DNA of 55,197 bases, from contig JAFGBX010000173.1 in the NCBI GenBank assembly GCA_016932935.1, positions 1-55,197 on the forward strand. Reading direction: 5' to 3'. Within the stretch, counting starts at the first letter, position 1. Each line of letters starts with the position of its first letter. Below, piece after piece: positions 37,298 to 46,657 of this stretch. This DNA comes from Promethearchaeota archaeon (GTDB taxonomy: Archaea > Asgardarchaeota > Lokiarchaeia > Sigyniarchaeales > Sigyniarchaeaceae). Below the pieces are notes generated by a model. It saw only the letters and a program-made list of their open reading frames with translations. It did not search any database and was not told the origin of the DNA. The position numbers and the translations under genes were made by a program.

Positions 37298-37645
37298 ATG
37301 AGCGAAGAACGTGGCGGGAAGCCGAGCATCCCCGACCGGTTACGTGACTTCTGGCAGAACACGAAGCGGATAGTGCGCGTCGCCCGCCGGCCGACCTTCC
37401 AGGAGGTACGCCTCATCGCCCGGGTGAGCGGGATCGGGATCTTGCTCGTCGGGGCGGTCGCCTACCTGCTCCAGATACTCGGCAGCTTCACGAACGAGTT
37501 CTTCGTCGGAAAAAGCGCCTTGATCGATATATGCCTCCACCTGGCCGTTAATATAGCTCCGGTGTTCGTCCAAGTGTGCATGAATCCGACCCTCATCCTC
37601 GTGGCTGCGGGCATCTCGCTCATCGCGGTAAGCGATCGCAAATAG
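37298..37645 (+). CDS. secE: SecE/Sec61-gamma preprotein translocase subunit with C-terminal hydrophobic extension
   Basis: LRDFWQNTKRIVRVARRPTFQEVRLIARVSGIGILLVGAVAYLLQIL; a second hydrophobic stretch follows. Confidence 0.75.
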   Translation: MSEERGGKPSIPDRLRDFWQNTKRIVRVARRPTFQEVRLIARVSGIGILLVGAVAYLLQILGSFTNEFFVGKSALIDICLHLAVNIAPVFVQVCMNPTLILVAAGISLIAVSDRK

Positions 37646-37694
37646 AGGCCCCGCGGCTTCCTCGGTTACCTTTTCCGAGGAAAAGGTCGGAAAG

Positions 37695-37797
37695 GGTTTA
37701 AAATCGAACCCCCCATGGATGTAACATGGCACCGCGGGTGCCTGGTTCGAAGGTTAGTGACGCAAGCCCGATCGCCCGAGAGCGGTGAACACACTCC
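37695..37797 (+). promoter_or_regulatory. promoter and possibly structured leader of the mevalonate operon
   Basis: TATA-like ggtttaaaat near 37695; hairpin GGCACC-GCG-GGTGCC at 37728-37742 before TTG start 37798. Confidence 0.35.
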
Positions 37798-39393
37798 TTG
37801 ACAATCGATGATTCATTCTTCCTCAACGTCGGCATCGACGCGGTCGGGTTCTACGCGCCGAAGTTCCGCTTGTCGCTGGACGACCTGGCAAAGAGGCGGG
37901 GCGTGGATCCTGAGAAGTTCAGACAAGGGTTGCTCGCCGAGGAGTTCGCCGTGCCTGACTATGGCGAGGACGCGATCTCTATGGCCATCATGGCGGCGCA
38001 GAACGCCATCACCCGCGGGGGCATCAACCCGATGGACATCGACGCGATCTTCGTGGGCTCGGAGTCGTTGCCGTACGCGGTGAAGTCGATCGCCTCCATC
38101 CTTTCGGCATTCCTCAACATCCAGGAGAACGCGTTCACCGGCGACACGTTACACGCCTGCGCTGGTGCGACACTAGGCTTGCTTAACGCGGTCGGGCTCG
38201 TCAACAGTAACATCATCGACAAGGCGCTCGTCATCGGGACGGACATCTCGAAGTACCCGCTCGGCTCCTCCGGCGAGGCGACGCAAGGCGCGGGCGCCGC
38301 TGCGATGGTCATATGCAAGAACCCGCGCATCGCCCGCATCGGCTCCAAGTTCGGGAAGGTCTCGGGCCACGTGGACGACTTCTTCCGGACGCTCTACAGC
38401 GAGAACGCGGAGGTCTTCGGGCAGTACAGCACGGTCGCGTACCTGAACTTCGTCCTCAAGGCGTACGACAACTTCAAGAGCCAGGCCGGGCCGTTTCTCG
38501 CGGACTATTACGTGTTCCACGCGCCCTTCGGCAAGATGCCGATCAAGAGCTTCCAACGCATCATGTTCGAGCGCTGGTTCGACGACAGCGTGAAGATGAA
38601 ACTCATGCTCGCCAAGGCGGAGGAGCGAATGTACACGAAACAGGAGCGCGAGATGGTTCTGTCCGGGAAGGAGGAGCTCCAGCTGGCGACAATCACGCTG
38701 CTGCGAGAGAAGGGCTTCCAGGAGGACGAGATCATCGGGCTCAACTACTTCTACAAGGACTGGCTCGCGCTGAAGCTCATGCCGTGCCTCGACGTCCCGA
38801 TGCGGTTCGGGAACTGCTACTCTGCCTCGCTGTGGGCACAGCTCATCCACATCATGGAGACACGCGTCAAGGAGGGCGACACCATCTACTTCAACAGCTA
38901 CGGGAGCGGCGCCACGGCTATATCGGGCATGTTCAAGATGCAGCCAGGCTTCAAGCAGCACCTGAGCCAGGGCCCCACAGTCCTCGATTATATAAAGAAA
39001 AAGCAGAAAATTCCTATAGAACACTATGAGATGTATAAAAGGGATTTGATCCCAGGCTTCATCCACACGGGGCACGTCGTCGCGGCGCCAGAGAACAAGT
39101 CCTTTCTCAACGTTGCGATGTGCGAACGCGGTTGCGTTCTTCCTCAACAGGAGGAGATCCGCCGCTGCCCGCAAGGCCATTCAGGGGTGCACGAGCACTC
39201 CTTCCCGATGATCGGGATCGTCGAGAAGATAGACGAGACCGACGTGGAGATGAAAGACCACGTGTGCGTGGACTCCGTGTTCCTGGTCGGCGACATCAAG
39301 TCCGGGAACAAGGTTGAACTCGCGATCCGCCGCTTGAAGGTCGAGCCGGACACCGGCCAGATACACTGGTACCCCGCCTACGTCGCCAAGTGA
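37798..39393 (+). CDS. hydroxymethylglutaryl-CoA synthase, long form with C-terminal Cys-containing extension
   Basis: IFVGSESLPYAVKSIAS, HACAGATLGLLNAVGLV catalytic Cys, YVFHAPFGKMPIKSF catalytic His, SYGSGATA. TTG start. Confidence 0.9.
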   Translation: MTIDDSFFLNVGIDAVGFYAPKFRLSLDDLAKRRGVDPEKFRQGLLAEEFAVPDYGEDAISMAIMAAQNAITRGGINPMDIDAIFVGSESLPYAVKSIASILSAFLNIQENAFTGDTLHACAGATLGLLNAVGLVNSNIIDKALVIGTDISKYPLGSSGEATQGAGAAAMVICKNPRIARIGSKFGKVSGHVDDFFRTLYSENAEVFGQYSTVAYLNFVLKAYDNFKSQAGPFLADYYVFHAPFGKMPIKSFQRIMFERWFDDSVKMKLMLAKAEERMYTKQEREMVLSGKEELQLATITLLREKGFQEDEIIGLNYFYKDWLALKLMPCLDVPMRFGNCYSASLWAQLIHIMETRVKEGDTIYFNSYGSGATAISGMFKMQPGFKQHLSQGPTVLDYIKKKQKIPIEHYEMYKRDLIPGFIHTGHVVAAPENKSFLNVAMCERGCVLPQQEEIRRCPQGHSGVHEHSFPMIGIVEKIDETDVEMKDHVCVDSVFLVGDIKSGNKVELAIRRLKVEPDTGQIHWYPAYVAK

Positions 39394-39485
39394 GGCAGCG
39401 CGGTTCCCATCGCTCTCCTCACGTCCCCACCAGCACCCTTAATTACACCCAATGCGAAAGGTTAACCGGAAAGAGATGAGCATCC

Positions 39486-40856
39486 ATGGAGTTCCGCGAC
39501 TTTTTGGCCTTCTTGAGGAGCGCGCGGGCCTTGGTCGAGATCGAACGCCCTTGCTCCACTGAATTGGAGATTGCCTGCGAGATAAAGCGGCACGACGGCA
39601 AGCCTGTGCTGTTCCGGAACGTGAAGGGCCATTCCATTCCCGTGGCGGCAGGCCTGTTCGGCTTTCGGGGGGCGTTCTCGATCGGCACGATGGATGGCCC
39701 GGCCTTGAAGGCCAACACCCCGGTGGATTTATTGCACGAGAAGCGCCTTCCCGCGACCGACCCGCGATCGTTCATCAACAAGCTCTACCGTGCCATCGAA
39801 GCGCGGAAGGAACCGGAGCCGGTGGGCGAGGGCCAAACGGCCCCGTGCCAGGAGGTCATCGACAAGCCGGGCAGCCTCGACTCTCTCCCGATCCTCAAGC
39901 ACCTGCCGGGGGACGGCGGGAGGTATATCACGTCGGACGTGGCGATCTACACGTGCCCGAAGCACGGGCGGAACATCAGCATGCACAGGCTTTTGGTGCT
40001 GGGAAAGAACCGCATGGTGGCGAGGACGGTCGAGAACCGCGGGCTGGACACGGCCATCCAGGAGAAGAAGGGCGAGCCGCTCGAGGCCGCCTTCACCATC
40101 GGCAACTCCTCGCAAGTACTCCTCGCCGCATCAACGAGCCCCCCGAAGGGCGTCGACGAGCTCTCGATCGCCAATACGCTCTCCCCGTTCAAGGTCGTGA
40201 AATGCCAGACCATCGACGTCGAGGTGCCGGTGGATTCCGAGATCGTCATCGAGGGGAGGTTCATCCCGGAACGCGTTGACGAGGGCCCGTTCCTCGACCT
40301 GACGGGCACGTTCGACATCGTCCGCAAGCAGCCCGTGTTCGAGGTGACATGCATTACGCGCCGGCGAGACGCGGTCTACCACGCCCTCAACCCCGCGGGC
40401 ATGGAGCACCAGCTGCTCATGGGCCTCCCGCGGGAGGCCACGATGCTCGCCGAGCTGGCCAAGCTCGGCTACGTCAAGGACGTGCGCGTGACGGCCGGTT
40501 CATCGCACTGGTTCAACGCCGTCGTGCAGGTCGACAAGGGCAAGGAGCTCGACCCGGCGTGCGTGATCCAGGCGTGCTTCAAGGGCCACGGGAGCTTGAA
40601 AAATTGCACGATCGTGGATGACGACATCGACATCGACGACCCGAACGACGTCGAGTTCGCCGTCACGACCAGGAGCCAGTTCGACAAGCACCTCTACCTG
40701 TACCCCAAGGAGCGGGGCAGCTCGCTCGACCCGTCGGCCAACCAGGTCACGCGCGAGACTTGCAAGGTCGGCGTTAACGCGACCGTCCCGCGCGGCGGGC
40801 ACGGTGCCGGCTACGACAAGAACTTCAGCAGGATCACCTATTGCAGCAAGGAATGA
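39486..40856 (+). CDS. UbiD-family decarboxylase, probable trans-anhydromevalonate 5-phosphate decarboxylase
   Basis: UbiD-like DFLAFLRSARALVEIERP, YITSDVAIYTCPKHGRNISMHRLLVLGKNRMVAR, EGPFLDLTG, CTIVDDDIDIDDPNDVEFAVTTR; operon with AcnX and MVA genes. Confidence 0.93.
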   Translation: MEFRDFLAFLRSARALVEIERPCSTELEIACEIKRHDGKPVLFRNVKGHSIPVAAGLFGFRGAFSIGTMDGPALKANTPVDLLHEKRLPATDPRSFINKLYRAIEARKEPEPVGEGQTAPCQEVIDKPGSLDSLPILKHLPGDGGRYITSDVAIYTCPKHGRNISMHRLLVLGKNRMVARTVENRGLDTAIQEKKGEPLEAAFTIGNSSQVLLAASTSPPKGVDELSIANTLSPFKVVKCQTIDVEVPVDSEIVIEGRFIPERVDEGPFLDLTGTFDIVRKQPVFEVTCITRRRDAVYHALNPAGMEHQLLMGLPREATMLAELAKLGYVKDVRVTAGSSHWFNAVVQVDKGKELDPACVIQACFKGHGSLKNCTIVDDDIDIDDPNDVEFAVTTRSQFDKHLYLYPKERGSSLDPSANQVTRETCKVGVNATVPRGGHGAGYDKNFSRITYCSKE

Positions 40857-40861
40857 GGAGT

Positions 40862-42127
40862 ATGGCCAAGGTAGATGCCAACGAGGCGATGTCGCGCATG
40901 CTCGCCGGGGAGTCGGGCGCCGGCACGCAAGTCGCCGCCGAGATGATCGCGGCGCTGGCGAAGATCTACGGGGCGGAAGGCTACGTGCCCATCGTCTCCG
41001 CGCAGATCGCCGGCGTGTCCTACAAGAACATCGGGGAGGCCGGGATCGAGTTCCTGGAGTCGATGCGGAAGGGGGGAGCTCGGACACGCGCCCGTGCCAC
41101 GCTGAACCCTTGCGGGCTCGACCTCGAGGCATGGCGCGAGCTCGGCTTCCAGGAGCAGTTCTACAAGGACCAGGCGCGAGCCCTCGACGCTTACCGGGGG
41201 CTCGGCATCGAGATGACCTGCAGCTGCACCCCCTACTTGATAGGCAACGCGCCGGGGCTCGGCGACCACGTGGCGTGGAGCGAGTCCTCTGCGCTGTCGT
41301 ACGCGAACTCGGTGCTCGGTGCTCGGACCAACCGCGAGGGCGGCCCGTCGGCCCTGGCCGCGGCCATCACCGGGTACACGGGGAACTACGGGCTGCACCT
41401 CGATGAAAACCGGGTGCCCTCCGTCCACGTCCACGTTACGTGTCCCGTCGAGACGTACCAGGACTTCGGTAGCCTGGGCCTCATGCTCGGGAAGAAGCTC
41501 GGGCAGTCCGTTTCGATCATCACGGGCCTGCAGCCAGGACGCTGCACGCCGGAGCGCCTGCGCCAGCTCGGGGCATCGATGGCCGCGAGCGGGGCCGTGG
41601 CGCTCTACCACGTGGCCGGTGCCACGCCGGAGGCGGGCGCTTACACCGGGAAGGTGGCGAGCGGCGAGATCCCAACCCGCCTCGTCGAGGTCGCGTCGAT
41701 CGACGATGTCTCGGACGTGGTTCCTGCGGGCCTCGCCGAGGGGCAACCGATGGCCGTGGATCTCGTCTTCGTGGGGTGCCCGCACGCGTCGAAGGGCGAG
41801 GCCCTCGACCTCCTCGGCGCGTTGGAAGGGCGGGAGCTGAAGGCTGACGTGTGGATCGCCATGGCGCGCGACGTGAAACGGGAGCTCATACAGGACGCGG
41901 CGTTCGCCAAGGCCATGTCCCCGCGCGTCAAGCTCGTGGCCGACACTTGCATCGTCGTCTGCCCGATCGATGATCTCGGTTACTCCTCCGTCGCCACGAA
42001 CTCGGGCAAGGCTTACTTCTACCTCAAGAACAACCCGCGGCTAGCGGTCGCGCACCGGGACACCGCGGCGTGCCTGGACGCGGCGGTCACGGGCATCGCT
42101 ATAAACAAGGACCGGGGGGAAGCGTGA
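40862..42127 (+). CDS. phosphomevalonate dehydratase large subunit (AcnX type)
   Basis: AKIYGAEGYVPIVSAQIAGVSYKNIGEAGIEFLE, CTPYL, SESSALSYANSVLGARTNREGGPSALAAAITG. Confidence 0.93.
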   Translation: MAKVDANEAMSRMLAGESGAGTQVAAEMIAALAKIYGAEGYVPIVSAQIAGVSYKNIGEAGIEFLESMRKGGARTRARATLNPCGLDLEAWRELGFQEQFYKDQARALDAYRGLGIEMTCSCTPYLIGNAPGLGDHVAWSESSALSYANSVLGARTNREGGPSALAAAITGYTGNYGLHLDENRVPSVHVHVTCPVETYQDFGSLGLMLGKKLGQSVSIITGLQPGRCTPERLRQLGASMAASGAVALYHVAGATPEAGAYTGKVASGEIPTRLVEVASIDDVSDVVPAGLAEGQPMAVDLVFVGCPHASKGEALDLLGALEGRELKADVWIAMARDVKRELIQDAAFAKAMSPRVKLVADTCIVVCPIDDLGYSSVATNSGKAYFYLKNNPRLAVAHRDTAACLDAAVTGIAINKDRGEA

Positions 42128-42519
42128 TGGCTCGGGTGAAAGCGCGCGTGATATGCACGGGGGACGTGTCGGGGGAGGTTCTCTTCACCGACAAGCCCCT
42201 GCTCATCTACACGGGTATCGACCCTGCTTCGGGCAACGTCGTGGAACGTGGCCACCCGTTGAACGGCCAGTCCGTCGCGGGCCGCGTGCTCGTGTTCCCG
42301 GAGGCCAAGGGCTCGACCGTCGGCAGCTGGACGCTGCTCCAGCTCAAGAAGAACGGCGTAGCTCCGCTCGCCATAGTCAACCAGCTGTGCGAACCGATCG
42401 TCGCCACGGGTGCGATAATGGCGCGCATCCCGTGCGTCGATAAAGTGGATATAGCCCCCCTTCGAGACTGCCAGCGCGTGACGATCGCCGCCGACGACGT
42501 CATCTTCAACGAAAACTAG
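42127..42519 (+). CDS. phosphomevalonate dehydratase small subunit (AcnX swivel domain)
   Basis: GIDPASGNVVERGHPLNGQSVAGRVLVFPEAKGSTVGSWTLLQLKKNG. Confidence 0.93.
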   Translation: MARVKARVICTGDVSGEVLFTDKPLLIYTGIDPASGNVVERGHPLNGQSVAGRVLVFPEAKGSTVGSWTLLQLKKNGVAPLAIVNQLCEPIVATGAIMARIPCVDKVDIAPLRDCQRVTIAADDVIFNEN

Positions 42520-42523
42520 AGAA

Positions 42524-43696
42524 GTGCATGAACAAATGGTAACCACCTCGGGCCTGGGCAAGCTCTACGAGAAGACGGTCAAGGAGCGCATCGAGGCAGT
42601 CGCGGGGGCGTGCAACCTGCCGCCGGGGGCGGTCGCGGAACTCGAGAGCAGCATGGATCCTGCAATGGCGAAGATCCTCGACTTGATGGTGGAGAACGTG
42701 ATCGGAGCGTTCCAGATCCCCCTGGGGGTCGCGACCAACTTCGTCATCAACGGCAAGGAGCGCCTCGTCGCCATGGCCACCGAGGAGCCGTCGGTCGTGG
42801 CCGCCGCGTCGAACGCCGCCCGCATGGCCCGCTCTCACGGCGGGTTCGTGGCCGACCCCGTGGAATCCCTCATGATCGGCCAGGTGCAGCTCGTCGACGT
42901 GGACGACGCCGGGGCCGCGATCGCAACGATCAAGGGGAACGAGAAGCGGATCATCGACGTGGCAAACGAGCAAGATCCCGTCCTGGTGAAGGCGGGGGGC
43001 GGTGCGCGGCGCGTGGACGCGTTCAAGGTCGACACGAGCGTGGGGGCAATGGTCGACGTGCACGTCGTGATCGACTGCCTGGACGCTATGGGTGCCAATG
43101 CCGTGAACACCATGGCCGAGAAGGTGGCTCCGCTGCTCTGCGATATCACCGGCGGCCGGCCTCTCTTGCGCATCATCTCGAACCTCGCGGTGCACCGCGT
43201 GGCCCGGGCGAGGGCGACGTTCGACAAGGAGCTCCTCGGCGGTTCGGAGGTCGTGGCTGCGGTCATCCAGGCGGTCGAGTTCGCGAACCACGACATGTAC
43301 CGCGCCGCCACGCACAACAAGGGCATCATGAACGGGGCTAGCGCGGTCGTCCGCGCGACGGGGAACGACACGCGGGCCGTCGAGGCCGGGGCACACGCCT
43401 ACGCGGCGTGGGGGCACCCCTACAGGCCGCTGACGCGCTTCCGCGTCGACCCCGCGGGGAACCTCCTGGGGGAGATCGAGCTGCCCGTTGCGGTCGGCAT
43501 CGTCGGCGGGGCCACGAAAGCGCACCCGATGGCCCAATTGTGCTTGAGAATCATGGAGATCGACGGCGCGCAGACTCTGTCCCAGGTGGTCGCGTCGGTG
43601 GGCCTAGCGCAGAACGTCGCGGCGCTGCGCGCCCTCGCCGCAGAGGGGATCCAGAAGGGCCACATGAAGCTCCACGCGAGGAAACTCGGCAGATGA
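42524..43696 (+). CDS. hydroxymethylglutaryl-CoA reductase, class II-like
   Basis: MVENVIGAFQIPLGVATNFVINGKERLVAMATEEPSVVAAASNAARMA; ATHNKGIMNGASAVV. The true start may be the internal MVTTSGLG. Confidence 0.93.
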   Translation: MHEQMVTTSGLGKLYEKTVKERIEAVAGACNLPPGAVAELESSMDPAMAKILDLMVENVIGAFQIPLGVATNFVINGKERLVAMATEEPSVVAAASNAARMARSHGGFVADPVESLMIGQVQLVDVDDAGAAIATIKGNEKRIIDVANEQDPVLVKAGGGARRVDAFKVDTSVGAMVDVHVVIDCLDAMGANAVNTMAEKVAPLLCDITGGRPLLRIISNLAVHRVARARATFDKELLGGSEVVAAVIQAVEFANHDMYRAATHNKGIMNGASAVVRATGNDTRAVEAGAHAYAAWGHPYRPLTRFRVDPAGNLLGEIELPVAVGIVGGATKAHPMAQLCLRIMEIDGAQTLSQVVASVGLAQNVAALRALAAEGIQKGHMKLHARKLGR

Positions 43697-43717
43697 TCAC
43701 CGGAGGGGGACGGTTGC

Positions 43718-44650
43718 TTGGGAAAAGGTAGAGGGTTCGGGAAGACCATTCTTTTCGGCGATCACTTCGTTGTCTACGGTTTAGAAGGCATTCCTTGCGC
43801 TTTGGGTCAAGTTACAACGGCAGAAGTGAAAAGAATAGAAGGAAAAAAGGATTACGAATTAATAGACAACCGCCAAGCAACACCCGGGTATAAGGAAGAA
43901 AAGAAAGGGGAATACGCGGCGCTCATCGATCGGATTCTCGGGTACCTGAAAGTGGAAGGCCGGGTGCGGATCACGCTCGGTGGTGACCTGGTTCCGGCTT
44001 CGGGCATCGGGGCGAGCGCGGCATGCGCGGTGGCGATCGCACGAGCGGTGAATGACGAATACAACCTCGGGCTTGGCGATGCCGAAATAAACAACGCGGC
44101 CTACGAGGGGGAAGTTGCGGGGAGCGGCACGCCGAGCGGGATAGACAACACGGCCGCGACGTATGGTGGGTTCCTCTTATTCAAGAAGAACCTTGCCGGT
44201 GGCGAGAACAAGATCGAGGTCTTGAGGGTGAAAAAACCCGTGGAGATCGTCCTCGGGAACTCGGGCAAAACGGCACTGACGAAGCAAGTCGTGGACGACG
44301 TGCGGAAATTGAGGAAAGAAACAAACATCGAGCCCATCTTCCACGCTTACGATGCATTAGAGAAGCAAGCCGTCGAAGCGATCAAGAAAGAGAACTGGAA
44401 AGAAGTAGGCATGTTGATGGATAAAAACCAGGAGCTGCTCGAGAAACTAACCGTCTCCGGGAAGGAACTCGAGGAGATGATCGCAGCGGCGCGTGCCGCC
44501 GGGGCGTTCGGGGCGAAGCTGACGGGAACCGGCCGCGGTGGCCTGGTCATCTGCTTGACCCCGGGGAAAGAACTTCAAGACGGGGTCGCGAGGGCCATCG
44601 AAGGGGCGGGATACAAGACGATCAAAACGGTCATCGGGGAACTCGTGTAG
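43718..44650 (+). CDS. mevalonate kinase (GHMP kinase)
   Basis: GKTILFGDHFVVYGLEGIPCALG, DLVPASGIGASAACAVAIARAVN, GSGTPSGIDNTAATYGGFLLF, AKLTGTGRGGLVI. TTG start. Confidence 0.93.
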   Translation: MGKGRGFGKTILFGDHFVVYGLEGIPCALGQVTTAEVKRIEGKKDYELIDNRQATPGYKEEKKGEYAALIDRILGYLKVEGRVRITLGGDLVPASGIGASAACAVAIARAVNDEYNLGLGDAEINNAAYEGEVAGSGTPSGIDNTAATYGGFLLFKKNLAGGENKIEVLRVKKPVEIVLGNSGKTALTKQVVDDVRKLRKETNIEPIFHAYDALEKQAVEAIKKENWKEVGMLMDKNQELLEKLTVSGKELEEMIAAARAAGAFGAKLTGTGRGGLVICLTPGKELQDGVARAIEGAGYKTIKTVIGELV

Positions 44651-44692
44651 TACGTTTCTATGAAGATCGATTCAAGCGATAGGGGGAGATGG

Positions 44693-45544
44693 ATGCCAAC
44701 CACGGAGAAAAACATCACGATAATCAAGCTCGGGGGGAGTTGTTTTTCTGACAAGAAGGTACCTCGGTCTCTGCACGTGGACGTGATCGACGGCGTGTGC
44801 AAGCAGCTCGAAGGGGCCGGCTTCCCGTTGATCGTCGTGCATGGCGGGGGTTCCTATGGCCACCCCGTCGCGAAGAGGTACGGCATCCACCTCGGCTGGC
44901 AAGAAGGCTTTGGAGACCAGTCAGCAGGGTTTTGCGAGACGCACGAGGCGATGGTCGAGCTGAACCACGCCATCGTCGGCCAGTGCTTGAAGCACGGGAT
45001 CCCCGCCTTCGCCGTGCAGACGTCAGCCGTGTTCCTCCTCGAGGGCGGGGCAGTGAGCTCCGCGCGGCTAGACGCGGTCGACGCGCTGCTCGACCAGGGG
45101 TTGGTGCCCGTCCTCTACGGGGATGCGGTGGTCGACACCTCCCGAGGGTTCGGCATCATGTCGGGCGACGCTATCATCGTGGAGTTGGCAAACAGGCTCA
45201 AGCACCGCGTCGATCGCATCGTGTACCTCATGGACGTCGATGGCTTGTTCGACAAGGATCCGAGGCAAGGCCCCGGTGCGAGGCTGATCCCCGACGTGGT
45301 CATCGAGGGCGGCGAGCTGTTCGTCCCCGGGGAGGCAGGCCCCGCTCGTCTCGAGGACGTCGTGCAGCAAGGGGGCGCGTCGATCGACGTCACGGGGGGG
45401 ATCATCGGGAAGCTGCGGGCGCTCGCCCACCTCGAGGACAAGGAAGTTGCAATAAATCTGATATGCGGCCGCAACCGCTCGTCGCTTGCCGGCTTGATCA
45501 GCGGTGCCCCCGTGCCGTGCACGCGAGTGTCGATCAAGAGGTAA
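44693..45544 (+). CDS. isopentenyl phosphate kinase
   Basis: ITIIKLGGSCFSDKKVPRSL, IVVHGGGSYGHPVAKRYGIHLG, MSGDAIIVELA, LMDVDGLFDKDP, DVTGGIIGKL. Confidence 0.93.
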   Translation: MPTTEKNITIIKLGGSCFSDKKVPRSLHVDVIDGVCKQLEGAGFPLIVVHGGGSYGHPVAKRYGIHLGWQEGFGDQSAGFCETHEAMVELNHAIVGQCLKHGIPAFAVQTSAVFLLEGGAVSSARLDAVDALLDQGLVPVLYGDAVVDTSRGFGIMSGDAIIVELANRLKHRVDRIVYLMDVDGLFDKDPRQGPGARLIPDVVIEGGELFVPGEAGPARLEDVVQQGGASIDVTGGIIGKLRALAHLEDKEVAINLICGRNRSSLAGLISGAPVPCTRVSIKR

Positions 45545-45560
45545 GCAAAAGGCGCATACG

Positions 45561-46652
45561 ATGGTGAACGATCGAAGGCTCAACGAGGACAGGAAGTTGG
45601 ACCACATCAAGTCCATCACGGAAGGCGGGATGCAAGCCTCGCGTAACTGGATGGACGAGGTCTACCTCCACCCCGACGCGGTTCCCGCGGTCGATCCTGC
45701 CGGCGTGGACGCGACCGCCTACTTGTTCGGACGCAAGTTCGACGCGCCCTTCTACGTCGCGGCTATGACCGGCGGGCATCCGAAGACCAAGGGGATCAAC
45801 GAGGTGCTCGCGCGCGCGTGCGCCAAGGCCAACATCCCCATGGGCGTGGGGAGCCAACGAGCCGCCCTGGACAACGAGGATCTCGCCGGCACTTTCAAGG
45901 TCGCGCGGGACGCGTCGGACAAGCTGTTCCTCATCGCCAACATTGGCATGTCACAGATCGTGAAAGCCAAGGAGCCGGTCATCACTGCCAAGAAATGCAT
46001 CGACATGATCAATGCGGACGCCATAGCAATCCACTTCAACAAGCTCCAGGAACTCGTGCAACCTGAAGGCGATCGGAACTTCACGAAGATAATGGACATC
46101 ATAGAGGCTATCGAAGACGGGCTCAAGATCCCGGTCATCGTCAAGGAAGTGGGCATGGGTTTCTCCCGCTCGGACTACGAGATCTTGCGCAACTACCGCG
46201 TCGCCGCCGTCGACACGGGCGGGTTCGGCGGCACGAACTTCTCGCTGGTGGAGGCAGTGCGGGTCGACGAGGACTCCTACCCGTACACCCGGAACCTCGG
46301 CAAGACGTTCCAGGACTGCGGGACGCCCACGCCCATCTCGGTCATGCTCGCGAAGAAGTACACGGGACTGCCCATCTTGGCCACGGGGGGGATCCGCACG
46401 GGCCTGGACGTCGTGAAAGCGCTCTGCCTAGGTGCGGATATGGCGGGGCTCGCCTACCCGTTCCTCATCGCTGCGCTGAACGACGTGAACGTGAGCGGGG
46501 GAAACCAGTCCAATGACGCGTGCACGAGGGAGATGGAGACGATCAAGGCGGAGATCAAGACGGCGATGTGCTTGCTCAACGCGAAACGCGTCGGCGACCT
46601 CGACGATTCCCAAGTGCACGTGTCTGCCGATCTATCCCGATGGATCGAATAG
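45561..46652 (+). CDS. fni: type 2 isopentenyl-diphosphate delta-isomerase
   Basis: RKLDHIKSI, PFYVAAMTGGHPKTKGINEVLARACAKANIPMGVGSQRAALDN, AIHFNKLQELVQPEGDRNF, DTGGFGGTNF. Confidence 0.95.
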   Translation: MVNDRRLNEDRKLDHIKSITEGGMQASRNWMDEVYLHPDAVPAVDPAGVDATAYLFGRKFDAPFYVAAMTGGHPKTKGINEVLARACAKANIPMGVGSQRAALDNEDLAGTFKVARDASDKLFLIANIGMSQIVKAKEPVITAKKCIDMINADAIAIHFNKLQELVQPEGDRNFTKIMDIIEAIEDGLKIPVIVKEVGMGFSRSDYEILRNYRVAAVDTGGFGGTNFSLVEAVRVDEDSYPYTRNLGKTFQDCGTPTPISVMLAKKYTGLPILATGGIRTGLDVVKALCLGADMAGLAYPFLIAALNDVNVSGGNQSNDACTREMETIKAEIKTAMCLLNAKRVGDLDDSQVHVSADLSRWIE

Positions 46653-46657
46653 CATAA

